Under the pieces are notes generated by a model that ran no database searches, had not been told where the DNA came from, and worked only from the letters and a program-made list of their open reading frames with translations. Shown here piece after piece: positions 35,976 to 47,397 of a stretch of 64,000 nt of DNA; position 1 is the first letter of the stretch; every line of letters begins with the position of its first letter. The stretch is from positions 496,001-560,000 of the forward strand of contig JADILM010000010.1 of assembly GCA_016617785.1 (NCBI GenBank). The letters are read 5' to 3'. The DNA is from Sporobolomyces roseus (lineage: Eukaryota > Basidiomycota > Microbotryomycetes > Sporidiobolales > Sporidiobolaceae). Position numbers and translations under genes: made by a program.

Positions 35976-37954
35976 TCACCTCTCTCTCAAAGAAGCGACT
36001 AAGATCAAAGAACTGAAGAACGCACCACTAGTTCTACCTCTCCCTTCACTCCCACCCCCAACATCAGTTCCAAAAGCAGTTCGATCCAAAATCATTGGTT
36101 TCTCCTCCTCCTCCGTTTCTCTCCTCTGCCCGCTCTCTCCGATGGTTGAGTCATTATCTACGTGCTGCTGCGATAGGGGACCTGGAACTCTGGGATGAGA
36201 GGAGGAAGGGGAAGAAGAAACGGGTCCTGAATCGAGGGAAGAGAAAGAGGATCCCAACAAATCAATCTCCTTCGTCGTTGATGTTCCACTCTTGTTCTTC
36301 TTCTTCTTACTCGACGTCGTCACTATCGGTGTGGGAATCGGTACTCCTCCTCCGCCTCCTTCCTTCTCTCCGTTCTTATTTCCCCTCAACACTTCCCTAA
36401 CACTCTCGAACCCTTCCTCCCCTCCCACTCCTTCCTCTGTACCTTTCACTCGAATCGTCCAAGCACACCTAGCAGTCCGACCGAAATTGACTTGTCCAGG
36501 TAAATTCGAATGCAAGATGATTTTGCTCAATAACGAAGGAGAGTTGGGGGAGGTGGGAGGTAGAAGGAGGAGGGTTAGGCCGATAGATGGGTAGGAGAGG
36601 AAATAAGGGTTCACTGCGCAAAATGGTACGAGGGGTCAGTGGGAGGTATTTATGGAGGGAAAGCCCGCGGCGAAGAGAGAGGAGGGGAAGCGGGAGAGAG
36701 TAAAGGGAAGAGGCGAGGAGTAGAGTGGGGGGACGTACGCTGTAAGGATGAATCGAGGGTAGAGTTGGAGGAAGAGGTGTGGATTGACATTCGATCCTAT
36801 TGTTTTAACAGTTTCGCAACTTGAGGAATCAGTATTGCCCGTTCTTCGTTTTCTCGCATCCTCATTCTACCTAACTTCTCGCCCTCGTCTCCATTCCTTG
36901 AATAGTCGAGAAGCAGATAGAGAGTTGGAACTCACATCTTCCTTCCAAAAACACCTACTGGCATTCCCCAAATCACACAACAAATCCTCACTAGTCGTCT
37001 CCCCAATCCTCAGTTCAACATCCGCTATCTCGCTCTCCATCGATTGATGAAACTTGAGAGTGATTAAGGAAGGTTTCAAAGTAGTTGGATCGAGCTATAC
37101 GCAACGAACGGGGTTAGTTGGAGAATTCGGAAGGAAAAGAGATGGGGACGTACGAGGATTTCTGCGAGATGGAGATCACCGGCTGCGATAGGAGGCGAGG
37201 GGGAGAGTAAGGGGTGTAACCAGGCTTGATCGACTGGTACGTTTGGAGGTGAAGGTAAGGGAGTTAAAATAATTCGATTCAATCTTGAGCCTGTGACTCT
37301 CACCCTCAGCTTATCAATAACGGTACTTAAGTGATGAGAACGGAAAGAGATTCACTTTTCGTTGAGCCCGTTTGTTTCTTTACTCCCAAAGCTACTCCCG
37401 GATAACTCAACATTTCCTCCTCATCTTCCTCGTCTTTTCCCTCTCTCCCTCCTACTTTAGAACTCCCATAAGTTGGACCAAACACTTTCCTGACGACCCT
37501 GACCACATCTTGTTCCTCCCCTTGATCAATCACCAATCGTTTCCCTCTATAAGTGATCCAATTCGAGGGACAGTCCTCGTCTGAACCCAATTGAATTCGG
37601 GAGAGTCGTTGTGAGAGAGAATCGAAGGAGAGAGTCAAGGGTGGTGTAGTGAGTACGAGATGGATTGGAGAGGAAGAGGGAGACTAAATCGAGGGAGGGA
37701 TTAGTCGATGTGGGGGTTCAGGAGAGGGAGAGGAGAGGGAACTTACTTGGTCATGCCATGAGAGTTTACAGGAAGGGTACAAGTCACGATAACTTCGAAT
37801 ATGATTCAGTATGTTGAACAAGAGCGAACCTGGATCATGGAGAGGAAGGAGAGTGAGGTGTTGATCAACAGCGAAAGAGCAGAGAGGAGAGAGACTGACC
37901 TAATTGGAATGGACCAAGTGAATCACCTGGAGATAGATCTAATGGATTGCGCAT
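35976..37954 (-). CDS. PHAF1 / UPF0183 family (phagophore assembly factor 1-like)
   Basis: Seven exons (37954-37900, 37829-37747, 37683-37356, 37290-37154, 37094-36936, 36796-36739, 36613-35976) give 485 residues. Human PHAF1 (C16orf70) forms a complex with BCAS3 on phagophores during autophagy. Family blocks are MRNPLDLSPGDSLGPFQLGS at the very N-terminus, VFGPTYG, the paired SITLKFH-like and EDLLCDLGNASRCFWKEDDR block, NPYFLSYPSIGLTLLL, and ILHSNLPGQVNFGRTARCAW. A Gly/Pro- and Lys-rich low-complexity insert lies within the C-terminal exon. The ATG was chosen because it starts exactly at the conserved LGPFQLG helix. The stop codon faces CSN4, so the two genes are convergent. Confidence 0.85.
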
Positions 37955-38155
37955 TGAGAGAGAGTCAAGTCGAGTTGAGAGAAGGAGGACGAGAGAGATA
38001 GGGGTTCGTTGTTGTCTCAAAGGGGAAAGGGTTGCGCTTCCCTCTCAAAAAAGTTGCACTCTCTCTTCTCTTCTCTCCCTCATCAAATTATACAGTTCGT
38101 CTCTCACTCTACACCTCATTTCAACTCGTTACTCATCACTTACACTACAATAGTA

Positions 38156-39220
38156 ATGGGATTCCCTGAATTCACTACCCCTGCTGGCCTTTCCGCCCTC
38201 GAGAACCACCTCGTACACGTTTCTTACGTTGAAGGGTTAGTCTCATAACTCTCCCTCCTCTCCCCTCTAGTGTACGGGTCAATGGTTATATGATAGGATG
38301 ATAATGTCGCTTTGGTCCGTGTTTCCGAGTAAGGGATTAAGACCCCGACAAAAACGTTGAAGAAACCTAACTTTTTTTTTCCAAGCTATCTGATCTAATA
38401 TAACAACCCAATCACAACCTCACTACACACTCAGAGAAGCATTCATACTGACCCCAGTTTTGAGTTGTCGTCGATAATAGTTACACTCCCTCGCAAGCGG
38501 ACGTCGCTGTCTTCAAGGCACTCCCTTCCGCTCCTTCCGCTTCCCAATACCCTCACTCCGCTCGCTGGTACAAGCACATCGAGTCCTACTCTGCCGAACA
38601 CGAGACTCTCCCCGGAGACGCCTCCAAGGAATACACCGCTTACGGTCCTTCCACTTCCGCCGGTGCTGAAGCTCCCAAGGCCGCCGCCGCTGAGGAGGAC
38701 GACGATGATGTCGATCTCTTCGGTTCCTCCGATGAGGAAGTCGATGAGGAAGCTGAGAAGCTCAAGCAACAACGTCTTGCCGAGTACGCCGCGAAGAAGG
38801 CTAACAAGCCCAAGTACGTCCTCTCTCCCTTCTCCCACACACTTCTCTTGACTAACCTCGCGCTACTCGACAGGACTATCGCCAAGTCTCTCGTAACCCT
38901 CGACATCAAGCCCTGGGACGACGAGACCGATATGGCCGCTCTCGAATCCTCTGTACGATCGATCGAGAAACCCGGACTCGTTTGGGGACTTTCGAAACTC
39001 GTTCCTATCGGTTACGGTATCAAGAAGCTTCAAATGACTATCGTTATCGAAGACGACCTCGTCTCGCTCGATGAACTTCAAGATCAAATCGCTGAATTCG
39101 AGGATTACATTCAAGTAAACTTTTCCCCTTCTCTCTACTACGTCTCTTCGCTTGCTTAAAAAGCTGACTCTGCCTACTCGTGTACAGTCTTCCGATGTCG
39201 CCGCCATGGCCAAGATCTAA
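38156..39220 (+). CDS. EFB1: Translation elongation factor eEF1B beta subunit
   Basis: Exons 38156-38235, 38481-38813, 38874-39114 and 39188-39220 give 228 residues, the normal size. eEF1B-beta is the guanine-nucleotide exchange factor that recharges eEF1A. The N-terminal GST-C-like helix bundle contains [13 protein letters not shown] and [10 protein letters not shown]. An Ala-rich linker and acidic [16 protein letters not shown] block follow. The C-terminal catalytic domain has [35 protein letters not shown] and the conserved end [10 protein letters not shown]. Codon choice is cleaner than in neighbours, as expected for a highly expressed gene. Intron 1 is 245 bases, roughly four times the local norm, and hosts a snoRNA. 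Confidence 0.97.
38285..38404 (+). ncRNA. C/D-box snoRNA U18 (snR18) homologue inside eEF1B-beta intron 1
   Basis: The terminal stem is GTTATAT (38285-38291) with ATATAAC (38398-38404). A C-like box ATGATAA is at 38298-38304 and box D CTGA at 38390-38393. Bases 38310-38325 (CTTTGGTCCGTGTTTC) are complementary, with one G-U pair, to the 25S rRNA segment GAAACACGGACCAAGG. They abut a D'-like CCGA at 38325-38328. The N+5 rule places methylation on the A of AAACACGG, the known U18 target (yeast Am649). In budding yeast snR18 lies in the intron of EFB1, the same host gene. The C box deviates by one base, so exact ends are approximate. Confidence 0.82.
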
Positions 39221-39790
39221 CCAATCTTTATACCTCCTTGGGTGTAATGCTCAATACTTCCCTTTGAATCAGTGCCGAAATTGTTGACACTATTAACACC
39301 ATCCCTCCTTTCGTCCCTTTCTCTTCTCGTGAGCATTCTCCCTTTCTCTTTCTCTTTCTCCTTTCTCGTCACACAGCTCCTGTTCTTCGCCTTCGGCATA
39401 TCTTCATTCCCTCTCCCTTACCCTTATCCGTTTCCCCTAAAAACAAACACCACTCAATGCCTAAACCCTCCCCCTCCCCCTTAATTGGGAGGCACCTTCC
39501 TCTGAGGTCCTTGATTGGATTCTCGTCTTTGGTGACTAATGGGATGTTTTGGTTTTTAACGAAGATGTGGGAGAACGAAAATACCAACCTTTTAACCAAA
39601 GGAACGCCCCTCCACTCTTGATCATACTCTCTCTTTTTAATGAGGTTGTTCGCCGTGCCTCTTGGGCGGTGAACGATGATCGATCGAGCACTAATAGCGG
39701 CGTAACAAACTCATTTCTGTAGATATCCTTGGTTTAGACAATGCAAAAAATATTCGTTTTTCACCTCAAGTTCGTTTATCAGAGTTTGTA
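39221..39790. other. Convergent 3' flanks of eEF1B-beta and the acidic protein gene
   Basis: About 570 bases with no gene. Pyrimidine-rich tracts occur at 39300-39370 and A/T-rich stretches near 39540-39600. Presumably the two 3' UTRs and polyadenylation signals. Confidence 0.4.
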
Positions 39791-41916
39791 CTACCAATTC
39801 GATCGAGAGTAATTCCCCCAATCCCTAGTCAACCAATCTTCATCGTCCGGATCTTGAATCTCATCATCAAAGTCGTCGAAATCGTCTCCATCAAACAATT
39901 CATTCTTCTCACCCTCTTCTTCATCCGTCAAATTATCGAGTACCCTCTCACCAGAATCGAACTTGTCATCAAGCTTGATCTCTACTATTTCCTCATCCTC
40001 TTCGTGCTCGGAAGGTGAGGGGGAAGGGAACGGTTCATAAGCTGATTTGTAAAGGAAAGATTTCGTGGAAATTGGGAAATCTTCTTCTTCTGCTTTATTC
40101 TCTGTGAAAGGTTGAGAGATTGAGGAAGAGGTGAGAGCGGGAGGGGAAGAAGAACGGGAGTGAGAAGGAGAAGGATCGTTCCAAGGTCCGTTCGATAACA
40201 TGATTTTCGAAAGAGGGAGTTGGGATTCGGGTTCGGAGAGTTCATCGATTGATGCGAGGGCGATGGGACGAGGATGGGAGAGAGGTGGTTGTAAGACGAG
40301 TCGGGGTCGAGATTGAGCTTCGAATCCCTCGAAGGTGTAATCGAAATCTGATTCTTCCCATTCCCATTCATCCCATCTCACTTCCCCTTTCTCTTCTTCG
40401 TCGTCAATCTCGTCAATGCTCAAACCTGCCAACGACAGCATTCTCATCTCGTTCTCCCTCCTCTCCATAGCGTCAATCTCATCTCTCTTCAATACCCAAC
40501 AACCCAACCCCATCCTCTCGCTCACCCACTCTTCCCCTTCCCTCTCTTCTTGCGGAATCAAAAGGTTATTGAATCTGAAGCTTTGAGAGAGTTCTGCTCG
40601 TTGTTCAGGAGTTCCACAACATGGTCCAAACCATTCTGATTTCTGAGGTGGTACGAGGTAGAAAGCTGGTTTGTGTGTCGAGGTGGAAGAAGAAGAGAGC
40701 TTGATGAATTGTGTATAGAAGGAAGCGGAGAATGAATCGGCTGATTGAGGTAGAGTCGAGGAAGGAATAGATTTCGTTGAGCTCGAGGAAGAGGAAGATT
40801 CTCGGAGAGCTGCTACACGATCCATAGCTGGTGAGTTCGAGGCGGAGTCTCGGAGAGCTACGACTCGAGTCGTGGCTGGGGAAGAGACGGTCGTGAGAGA
40901 AAGAACTTTTGAACTATTTGAGGTTGCGACATTCGATCGAGCATCAGTAGATTGAGGTTCTGCTCGAGTCGCGAGGGGAGAAAAGCGTTGGTGAGTCGTA
41001 GATGATTGAGGGGTTCGATTCGAAGGAGGTGTTCCAACTGGAGTCGTCGAGTTCTGGGGGAAAGCGGGAGAAGGTGGAGAACTCGTGATGATGGAAAGAG
41101 AATCCTTGTTCGAACCGGGAGAAATCGAATCTGTGTGAATTTGAGGAGGTACATTCGCTCCATCGTTCCAGCGACGATGAGTAGACGAGGGAGAAGGTAG
41201 TGCGAAAGGCGCATCGAATGTCGAAGGAGAAAAAGGGTTTGAAGCGATTGATGAACCGTGAAGGAGAGAAGAACGTCGAGAGGCAAAAACTGATTGTACT
41301 TGATCGTAAGAAGACGTAGACGAGTTTGCGAGAGTTGAGCTTGCATCATTGATCGAGTCGTCGTTATTCGCGTCCCAGCGAAGATGCGAAGAATGCGAAG
41401 GAAGGTTCAATCCGGAAGGTTGACGAGAACGAGACTGTTGATTCTGACGACCATAATACGAGGTCTCGTATGGCGTAAGATGTGAGTCTGTCAATCCCCA
41501 ACAAAGATCAGTGAGCAGATTCGAGTCGAAGGTGAGCGAAATCGTTCGAAACCAGTTAAAGCATCGAACGGTCTTTTCCTATCCGTTCTCGACGTAACCT
41601 CTTGTCCTCTATTCAATAGATCTCTCTTGGCATGCTCAAAGTTGAACTCTATCCTCCCAGTACCCTGATTCAATTTCCTCCTTTTCCCATCTCTCTGGTG
41701 AGTCGAATCGATTCTTGGTCGAGTCAAGTTGACGTGACTATTGTTGCGCTGAGTAGACTGATAAGCTGGTGTACCAGTAATGTCTTGTTGGCTGTCTCTT
41801 GCGTTGTCGTGAGTCAGATCGGGGAGTTGAGTGATTGATCAAGAGAGAAGGGCTCACGTTTGCCTTGAAAAGCGACGATGGTTGTTGCGAGCACCTCCAG
41901 TGACATTAGTTACCAT
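39791..41916 (-). CDS. Uncharacterised protein with acidic C-terminus
   Basis: Three exons (41916-41858, 41797-41553, 41487-39791) give 666 residues. The N-terminus contains basic segments (NNHRRFSRQT, DGKRRKLNQG) and EFNFEHAKRDLLNRG. The middle is Ser/Thr/Pro-rich. A more ordered stretch, AFYLVPPQKSEWFGPCCGTP then GCWVLKRDEIDAMERRE, lies around residues 360-440. The tail is strongly acidic (FDGDDFDDFDDEIQDPDDED) and ends in Trp. I do not recognise the family. The intron-2 junction restores an uninterrupted frame (DALT-DSHLTPYE). The exon-1/2 acceptor is GCAAG, a non-YAG site, so the first ~20 residues are less certain. Its promoter is shared with the MYND gene 170 bases away. Confidence 0.6.
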
Positions 41917-42086
41917 CTTCTATCGTTGCGTGAGGTGTACAGCGAGTTTCGAGGTTGAGGTGTGAGCGGTCGAAGGGAGAGGAACTTTTCATCTTTCTCG
42001 TTCTTTCCTTTCACTTCCACAACTCATAACGTCTGTTCAAGCATACAAGGACCTTCATATACACTACAAGCACATGCACCATCGAT
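41917..42086. promoter_or_regulatory. Short divergent promoter (acidic protein / MYND protein)
   Basis: Only 170 bases separate the two opposite ATGs, so the two genes share this intergenic region. No specific operator could be identified. Confidence 0.4.
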
Positions 42087-43027
42087 ATGGATTCACAAGA
42101 ATGTTCCAACTGCTCGAATCAGACGACACAAATGTGTAGCGCTTGCAAAGACGTCTCGTTCTGCTCGAGGGAGTGTCAAAAGACGGTATGTGGCTGTCTA
42201 ATCTACAATCTACAAGCTTCTTCTGATCATTCAAGCTCGAAATAGCTCTGGCCCGTTCACAAACATCTTTGCGGCAAGGATTTATCCACTCTCTCCCTCC
42301 CACCGCTCAGCCCCCTAGAGCGAGACGACATTCTCGCGACCCGCAACAACTCGTTCGACCATGTCTGCAATGGATGTGTGTGTCGGCCTCAAACAGCGAA
42401 GCAAGGAGCCACCCTGATCGAACATGTCAATTCGCTTGGACTCTTCGAAAAGGAGGTCGACATTGGGTGAGTCCGAGTCCACTGTTGTCCTCCCTCGAAT
42501 CCCGCTCTGACGGTTTGTACGACAGTACTTTGATCGACTCGATTTCTGCCGGAGGATCGCTCATCGAGGAACCTCGCTTGTCTGCTTGCCTCGTTCTCGC
42601 CCGAGCCTCATTGTTCACTCGACGATCTGGACTTGACGAGATCAGACCTCCTCGGGCAGGCGAACACGACTTGACGATCTGGAACCGAGCTGCGATGCAA
42701 ATGTCGAAATACATCAGCTGTCGTCCGGCTTCCGAGCATTTCGCAAACTTCGAATCGAACCCATTCAGGGTCTTCTCGCAATTCTTCCGCCACGAGCTCG
42801 TTCTTGCGACACATTTGACAAACTTCAAGGACAAGGGTGTCCACAACAAGAACTTGATCATCCTCGCAGTCAAACGGCTCTTCCGAGAGCTACCAGCCCT
42901 ACGGCAATCCTGTATTAACAAGGCCTTGTTCGATCGAATCACTGATACGGCTGTACAGTATCAGCTTGTTTTCGGAGTCAATCTTGAGCAGAGCCTACGG
43001 GAGGGAGATACGAGGAGGAGAACTTAG
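42087..43027 (+). CDS. MYND-type zinc finger protein
   Basis: Exons 42087-42185, 42246-42466 and 42526-43027 give 273 residues. The MYND finger is at residues 6-46: C-x2-C in CSNC, CSAC, then FCSRECQKT, and after intron 1 LWPVHKHLCG supplying the final His and Cys. MYND domains bind Pro-rich peptides and occur in chromatin and signalling proteins. The rest (FDHVCNGCVCRPQ, then a largely helical region to the C-terminus) has no SET-domain motif. It is not a SMYD methyltransferase. The function is unknown. Confidence 0.82.
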
Positions 43028-43698
43028 ATTACACCCTTTCTTTACTTCTGCCGTGCAACCTTGCTCGGCTTATCGCTAGGGCTTCTGATTATATTTGACT
43101 ATAGTATCCTCGTTATTTTGTGACCCGTGCTGCTGATCGCGCTCGAATGCAGTTGACCTCGTTCCAGAAAGATCGCGTTTGACGAGACGGAGGGAGTGAA
43201 CATGTTGACTGAAGCGCTGGAGTCGTAAATGCACAGCTCTGTCGAGGATGACAGCTGTCCCTAGCGAGGTTCGATCAGCGGCTGCTGAACAGCAAGGACG
43301 ACAGCCGATTCTGCGAGGGAAACCAGCGAAACGAGACTTCGTCGACGAAAGCTTTCCCTCGTTGGACCAAGTGACATCGTCTTCAGCTGTTGAAACGACG
43401 TACTCGTATCCTCTGATCTCTGACCGAAACCTGGAGCGATTTTGTCACTGACAATTCAACGAAGCGGGGTGAGAAGGAAAGAGGTCAGATTCAGAGAATC
43501 GAGAGATCGGTTTAGAGCGAGTCCGAAGCTGAACAAGAGCAGAAACGGGAGAGCAAGTGAAGAGTAAGAAAGAGAGAGAGCGAGTCGCTTATCTTTCAAC
43601 AAGCGAAGTTTGTCAGAATCAGAGACCGAGAGAGCAACTTCTTCTCCCTCCACTTTCGAGATCAACCTCTCACCCTCGTACACAACTTAGAAAGAACA
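43028..43698. other. Upstream region of the G6PD gene, no gene recognised
   Basis: About 670 bases with small ORFs only. It contains a purine-rich tract at 43540-43590 and the presumed promoter and leader of G6PD. Confidence 0.4.
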
Positions 43699-46273
43699 AT
43701 GTCCAACGTAGCTAGCGCCAACCCAGAGAAGACTGGAGACGTACCTTCGGCAGGAGGAGCAGGAACTCAACAACTGAGTAACAACACCGTCATTGTCGTA
43801 GCAGGTGCTTCAGGAGATCTAGCAAAGAAGAAGGTGAGCTACTCAAACAACTATATACTCTATCACCTGCACCCCGTCCCTCGAAAGAGAGACAAAACAT
43901 GGAATCTCTCGCCCTTGACGCAATTCCTCTCTCCCTCGGATTCGATTCCTCCATCAGATTCACCTCTGATGCTTGATCTGAACCTACCATCTTATTCACG
44001 AGCTTCAGAAGTACCTTACTGACCCACAAACTCTTGCTTCCTCCTATCGATCTTTGTCCGAAATCTCGTCAATCTTTCGTATGACCAACAATCCTTCAAA
44101 CTCCCACCCGATTAGACTTTCCCTGCTCTCTTCGGCCTCTTCTACAATGGGTTCCTTCCAGAGGGAATCAAGATTGTTGGATACGCGAGATCAAAGATGG
44201 ACAAGAAGGTGAGCAGTCAAACTATAATTTATTATGCCGATCAAACCGAGATGATCTCTTTCGAGGGAGGAACAATTCGCTGTATCGAAGGGACGCTATC
44301 AGAGAACCTGTGGAGATAGAGAGCGTGAAGGAGTGTTGTTGAGCGAAGAGAGGCAGAAGGCAGTGGATTGAAAGGATGGAAAGATGTCGCAACAGCGAGC
44401 GAAGAGCGGGAGAAGACTAAACGAGCACTGTTCACGCTCGAGGGAACGTTGCACTGACTCAAATTCGTGTTATAGGAATACCACGAACGAGTTGCTCAAT
44501 ACATCAAGGCTCCCATCCCCGATATGAAGAAGAAACTCGATGAATTCCTCGAAGCTTGCTCTTACATCTCTGGACAATACGACGAAGATGGTGGATTCCA
44601 AGATCTCGAGAAGGAATTGAAGAAGTGCGAAGAGACTTATTCGGACAAGAACGCACCCAAAAACCGAGTCTTCTACATGGCTCTCCCTCCTTCCGTTTTC
44701 ACTGTCGTCGCCGCTCACTTCAAGAAGAACAACTACTCTGAAGGTGGTATCAACCGAATCATCGTTGAGAAGCCATTCGGAAAGGATTTGGAAAGTTCGA
44801 GGGAGATGCAAGAGGGCTTGAAGAAGGAGTGGAAAGAAGAAGAGGTACGTTGAAGACGCTTCGTGATCTCGATGTGAATGTCGTGCTCAAGTAGCTGTCT
44901 TGCTTAGATCTTCCGTATCGATCACTACCTCGGAAAGGAGATGGTCAAGAACTTGCTCGTCCTCCGATTCGCCAACGTTATGCTCGATGCCACTTTCAAC
45001 AAGAACCTCATCTCGAACGTTCAAATCACTTTCAAAGAACCTTTCGGAACTGAGGGACGAGGTGGATACTTCGATGAGTTCGGTATCATTCGTGATATCA
45101 TGCAAAACCGTACGCTTTTCCTCCCTTATCTTTCTACGTCTCGAATTTGTGACTGATCAGACTTTCTCCTCCGTCGTAGACTTGCTTCAAGTCCTCTCTA
45201 TCCTCACCATGGAACGACCTGTTTCTTTCTCATCTGAGGATATCCGTGACGAAAAGGTAAGATTCACTCGGCGGGTTGTATCTTCGGACATCAAGTACTG
45301 ATATTCTTTCTTGTCACTCGTTCAAGGTCAAGGTGCTCCGATACATTCCGGAGATCAAGCCTGAAGACGTTCTCCTCGGTCAATACGTTGCTGGAAAGTC
45401 AAAGGATGGAGAGGACAAACCTGGTTACCTCGAAGATGACACTGTTCCCAAGGGATCAATCTGCCCTACTTTCGCTGCTGCTGTCCTTCACATCAACTCA
45501 CCAAGGTGGGAAGGTGTTCCTTTCATCCTCAAAGCTGGAAAAGGTTCGTCTCGCAGCCTCTTTCGATCTCTATTTCTGCTGTCGATATTGATCGAATCCA
45601 ACTGTTTGACGTACAGCCCTCAACGAACAAAAGACCGAGATCCGCATTCAATACAAGGATGTTACTCAAGGTATCTTCAAGGAGATCACTCGCAACGAAC
45701 TCGTCATTCGTGTTCAACCGGGAGAGGCTGTCTACCTCAAGATGAACTCGAAGGCTCCTGGACTCTCGATGCGCACTGTTCCTACCGAGATGGATCTGAC
45801 TTACAAGCGACGATTCTCTGATCTCAAGATTCCTGAGGCTTACGAGTGAGCTGGTCTCGAGTTGATCGTCCTCGCGCCGGCGGGAACTGATCGTCTTTTT
45901 TGTCCATTCACAGGGCTCTCATCCTCGATGCCCTCAAGGGTGATCACTCCAACTTTGTTCGAGACGACGAACTCGACATCGCCTGGAAAATCTTCACTCC
46001 TCTTCTCCACCACATCGACGAGAAGAAGCCCAAACCTGAAGAGTACGAGTACGGTTCGCGAGGACCTGCTAGTCTCGATGAATTCGCTCAAAAGAACGCT
46101 GGTTACTTCCGTTCGAACGCTCCTTACTCGTGAGTCTCGAACCTTTTTCTCTCTTTCCCTTTTTCTTTCTCTTTCTCTCTCTCCTCTCGTCACTTCGTTT
46201 CGAGACTGATACTGATTCGTTGGCTCATATGGATACGACAACGAATAGATGGCCTTCAACTTCCGTACTCTAA
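43699..46273 (+). CDS. ZWF1: Glucose-6-phosphate 1-dehydrogenase
   Basis: Nine exons (43699-43833, 44116-44208, 44476-44844, 44908-45109, 45180-45256, 45327-45543, 45617-45845, 45914-46129, 46249-46273) give 520 residues, normal for the family. It oxidises glucose-6-phosphate to 6-phosphogluconolactone with NADP+, the first step of the pentose phosphate pathway, in the cytosol. Landmarks are the coenzyme fingerprint [10 protein letters not shown] (residues 36-45), [11 protein letters not shown], the catalytic RIDHYLGKE (202-210) and [11 protein letters not shown]. The N-terminus has an extra ~30 residues before the Rossmann strand. Introns 1 and 2 are 282 and 267 bases, far longer than the others, and could hold regulatory or RNA elements. 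The last exon has only 25 bases and encodes WPSTSVL. Confidence 0.96.
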
Positions 46274-47261
46274 ATAGAAATGATCCGCTGCAGTTTTTCC
46301 CTCTCTCTTCGACTTGACACCCACGATACATAGTTACATACCTCCCTCTCTCTCTCCCCAACCCTTACTTGAAGTATATTTCCGCTGCACACAACGTTAT
46401 CATACATCTTCCCTCTCCCTTCCTCTACACTTTTCCGCTGTATCAAATCAACCTCTCTCTTTTCGTTCTCCCTTTCTCTTCGTTCACGTACAAAACACAA
46501 CACCGTTTGCAATTCGTCTAAAAGAGTAGTTCATATCCCTTTCCTTTCGTCTGTCTCTCCGTGGTCGAGGGAATGAGGTCGAGAAGATGCGAGATCCTTT
46601 CTGACTGGTCCTACGATTGAACGAAAGACCGCGTTCGTAATCGACGATCGATGCTACCTTCTTCATATCCGTCTCACACTATCGCGAAGTCAGGCGTGAG
46701 ATTCAACATGAAGCGGCTAGCGTTCACGATGAATGTGTCGTGCAAGCTCTTCAAACTGGTCTATGAGCTTCATCGACGTCGCCCTCCATCAGCCTTCTCT
46801 TCACATCAGTGTTGCTCGTCCTGTGAAAAGCAATCACTTCGTCGTGAACCGCTCGGCACAGATTACGCATCGAACAATCTCAAATCCTTTGCTTCTTTCG
46901 CCTTTTCCTCGTTCCTTGCCATGCTTTCTAGTCGCAAACTCACCAGTCTCACTCACAACGACGGTGAGGCAATTGAAAGCGACACGCAATCGACAAGATG
47001 ATGCAGTACTAGATACTGTATTCACTCCGTTTCGAATTGGAAGGATTGAGCTATAATTCGTCGTCGTCGTTTGCTCGAGTTCCGAAGCTATCAACTCTCT
47101 CTCTCTCTCCATCTCCTGATTAAACACTCTCCTTCCTTCTTTTCGAAGTTGACAACAGTCAGCCAATCTTGAATGGGGGTGGTTTTGAGTCAGAGTCAGC
47201 TCAAATGCTATATATGCGTTATTGGGATCCAGCGTTTTCATCAAAATCTGCTCTCTCCATC
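46274..47261. other. G6PD 3' flank and tRNA upstream region
   Basis: About 990 bases with small ORFs that show no family features. Pyrimidine-rich stretches occur around 46310-46490. No other RNA gene was found. Confidence 0.4.
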
Positions 47262-47384
47262 GGGGATGTAGCTCATCGGTAGAGCGCTCGCTTAGCACTT
47301 GTTCACTCTCACCGGCCTTAACAAGCTACAGATCAAACACAGTCTGAATGCGAGAGGCAGTGGGTTCAATTCCCATCTTCTCCA
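47262..47384 (+). tRNA. tRNA-Ala(AGC) with a 51-base intron
   Basis: The acceptor stem starts GGGGATG. The 3' side is CTTCTCC plus discriminator A at 47384. G3 pairs with U70, the alanine identity element. The anticodon AGC is at 47294-47296 within stem CTCGC/GCGAG. An intron occupies 47298-47348, immediately 3' of A37, the standard position. The A box reads TAGCTCATCGG and the B box GGTTCAATTCC. The T6-T67 position is a mismatch. Confidence 0.93.
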
Positions 47385-47391
47385 GGTTCTC

Positions 47392-47397
47392 TTTTTT
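47392..47397 (+). terminator. RNA polymerase III terminator of tRNA-Ala
   Basis: A run of six T residues starts eight bases after the tRNA 3' end, the usual Pol III stop. Confidence 0.8.

Noticed and set aside
38443..38838. 131-codon ORF antisense to eEF1B-beta
   Set aside because: Antisense shadow of a highly biased coding exon.
44209..44475. Possible C/D snoRNA in G6PD intron 2 (a GATGATCT-like box)
   Set aside because: No matching box D with a terminal stem and no recognisable rRNA complementarity.
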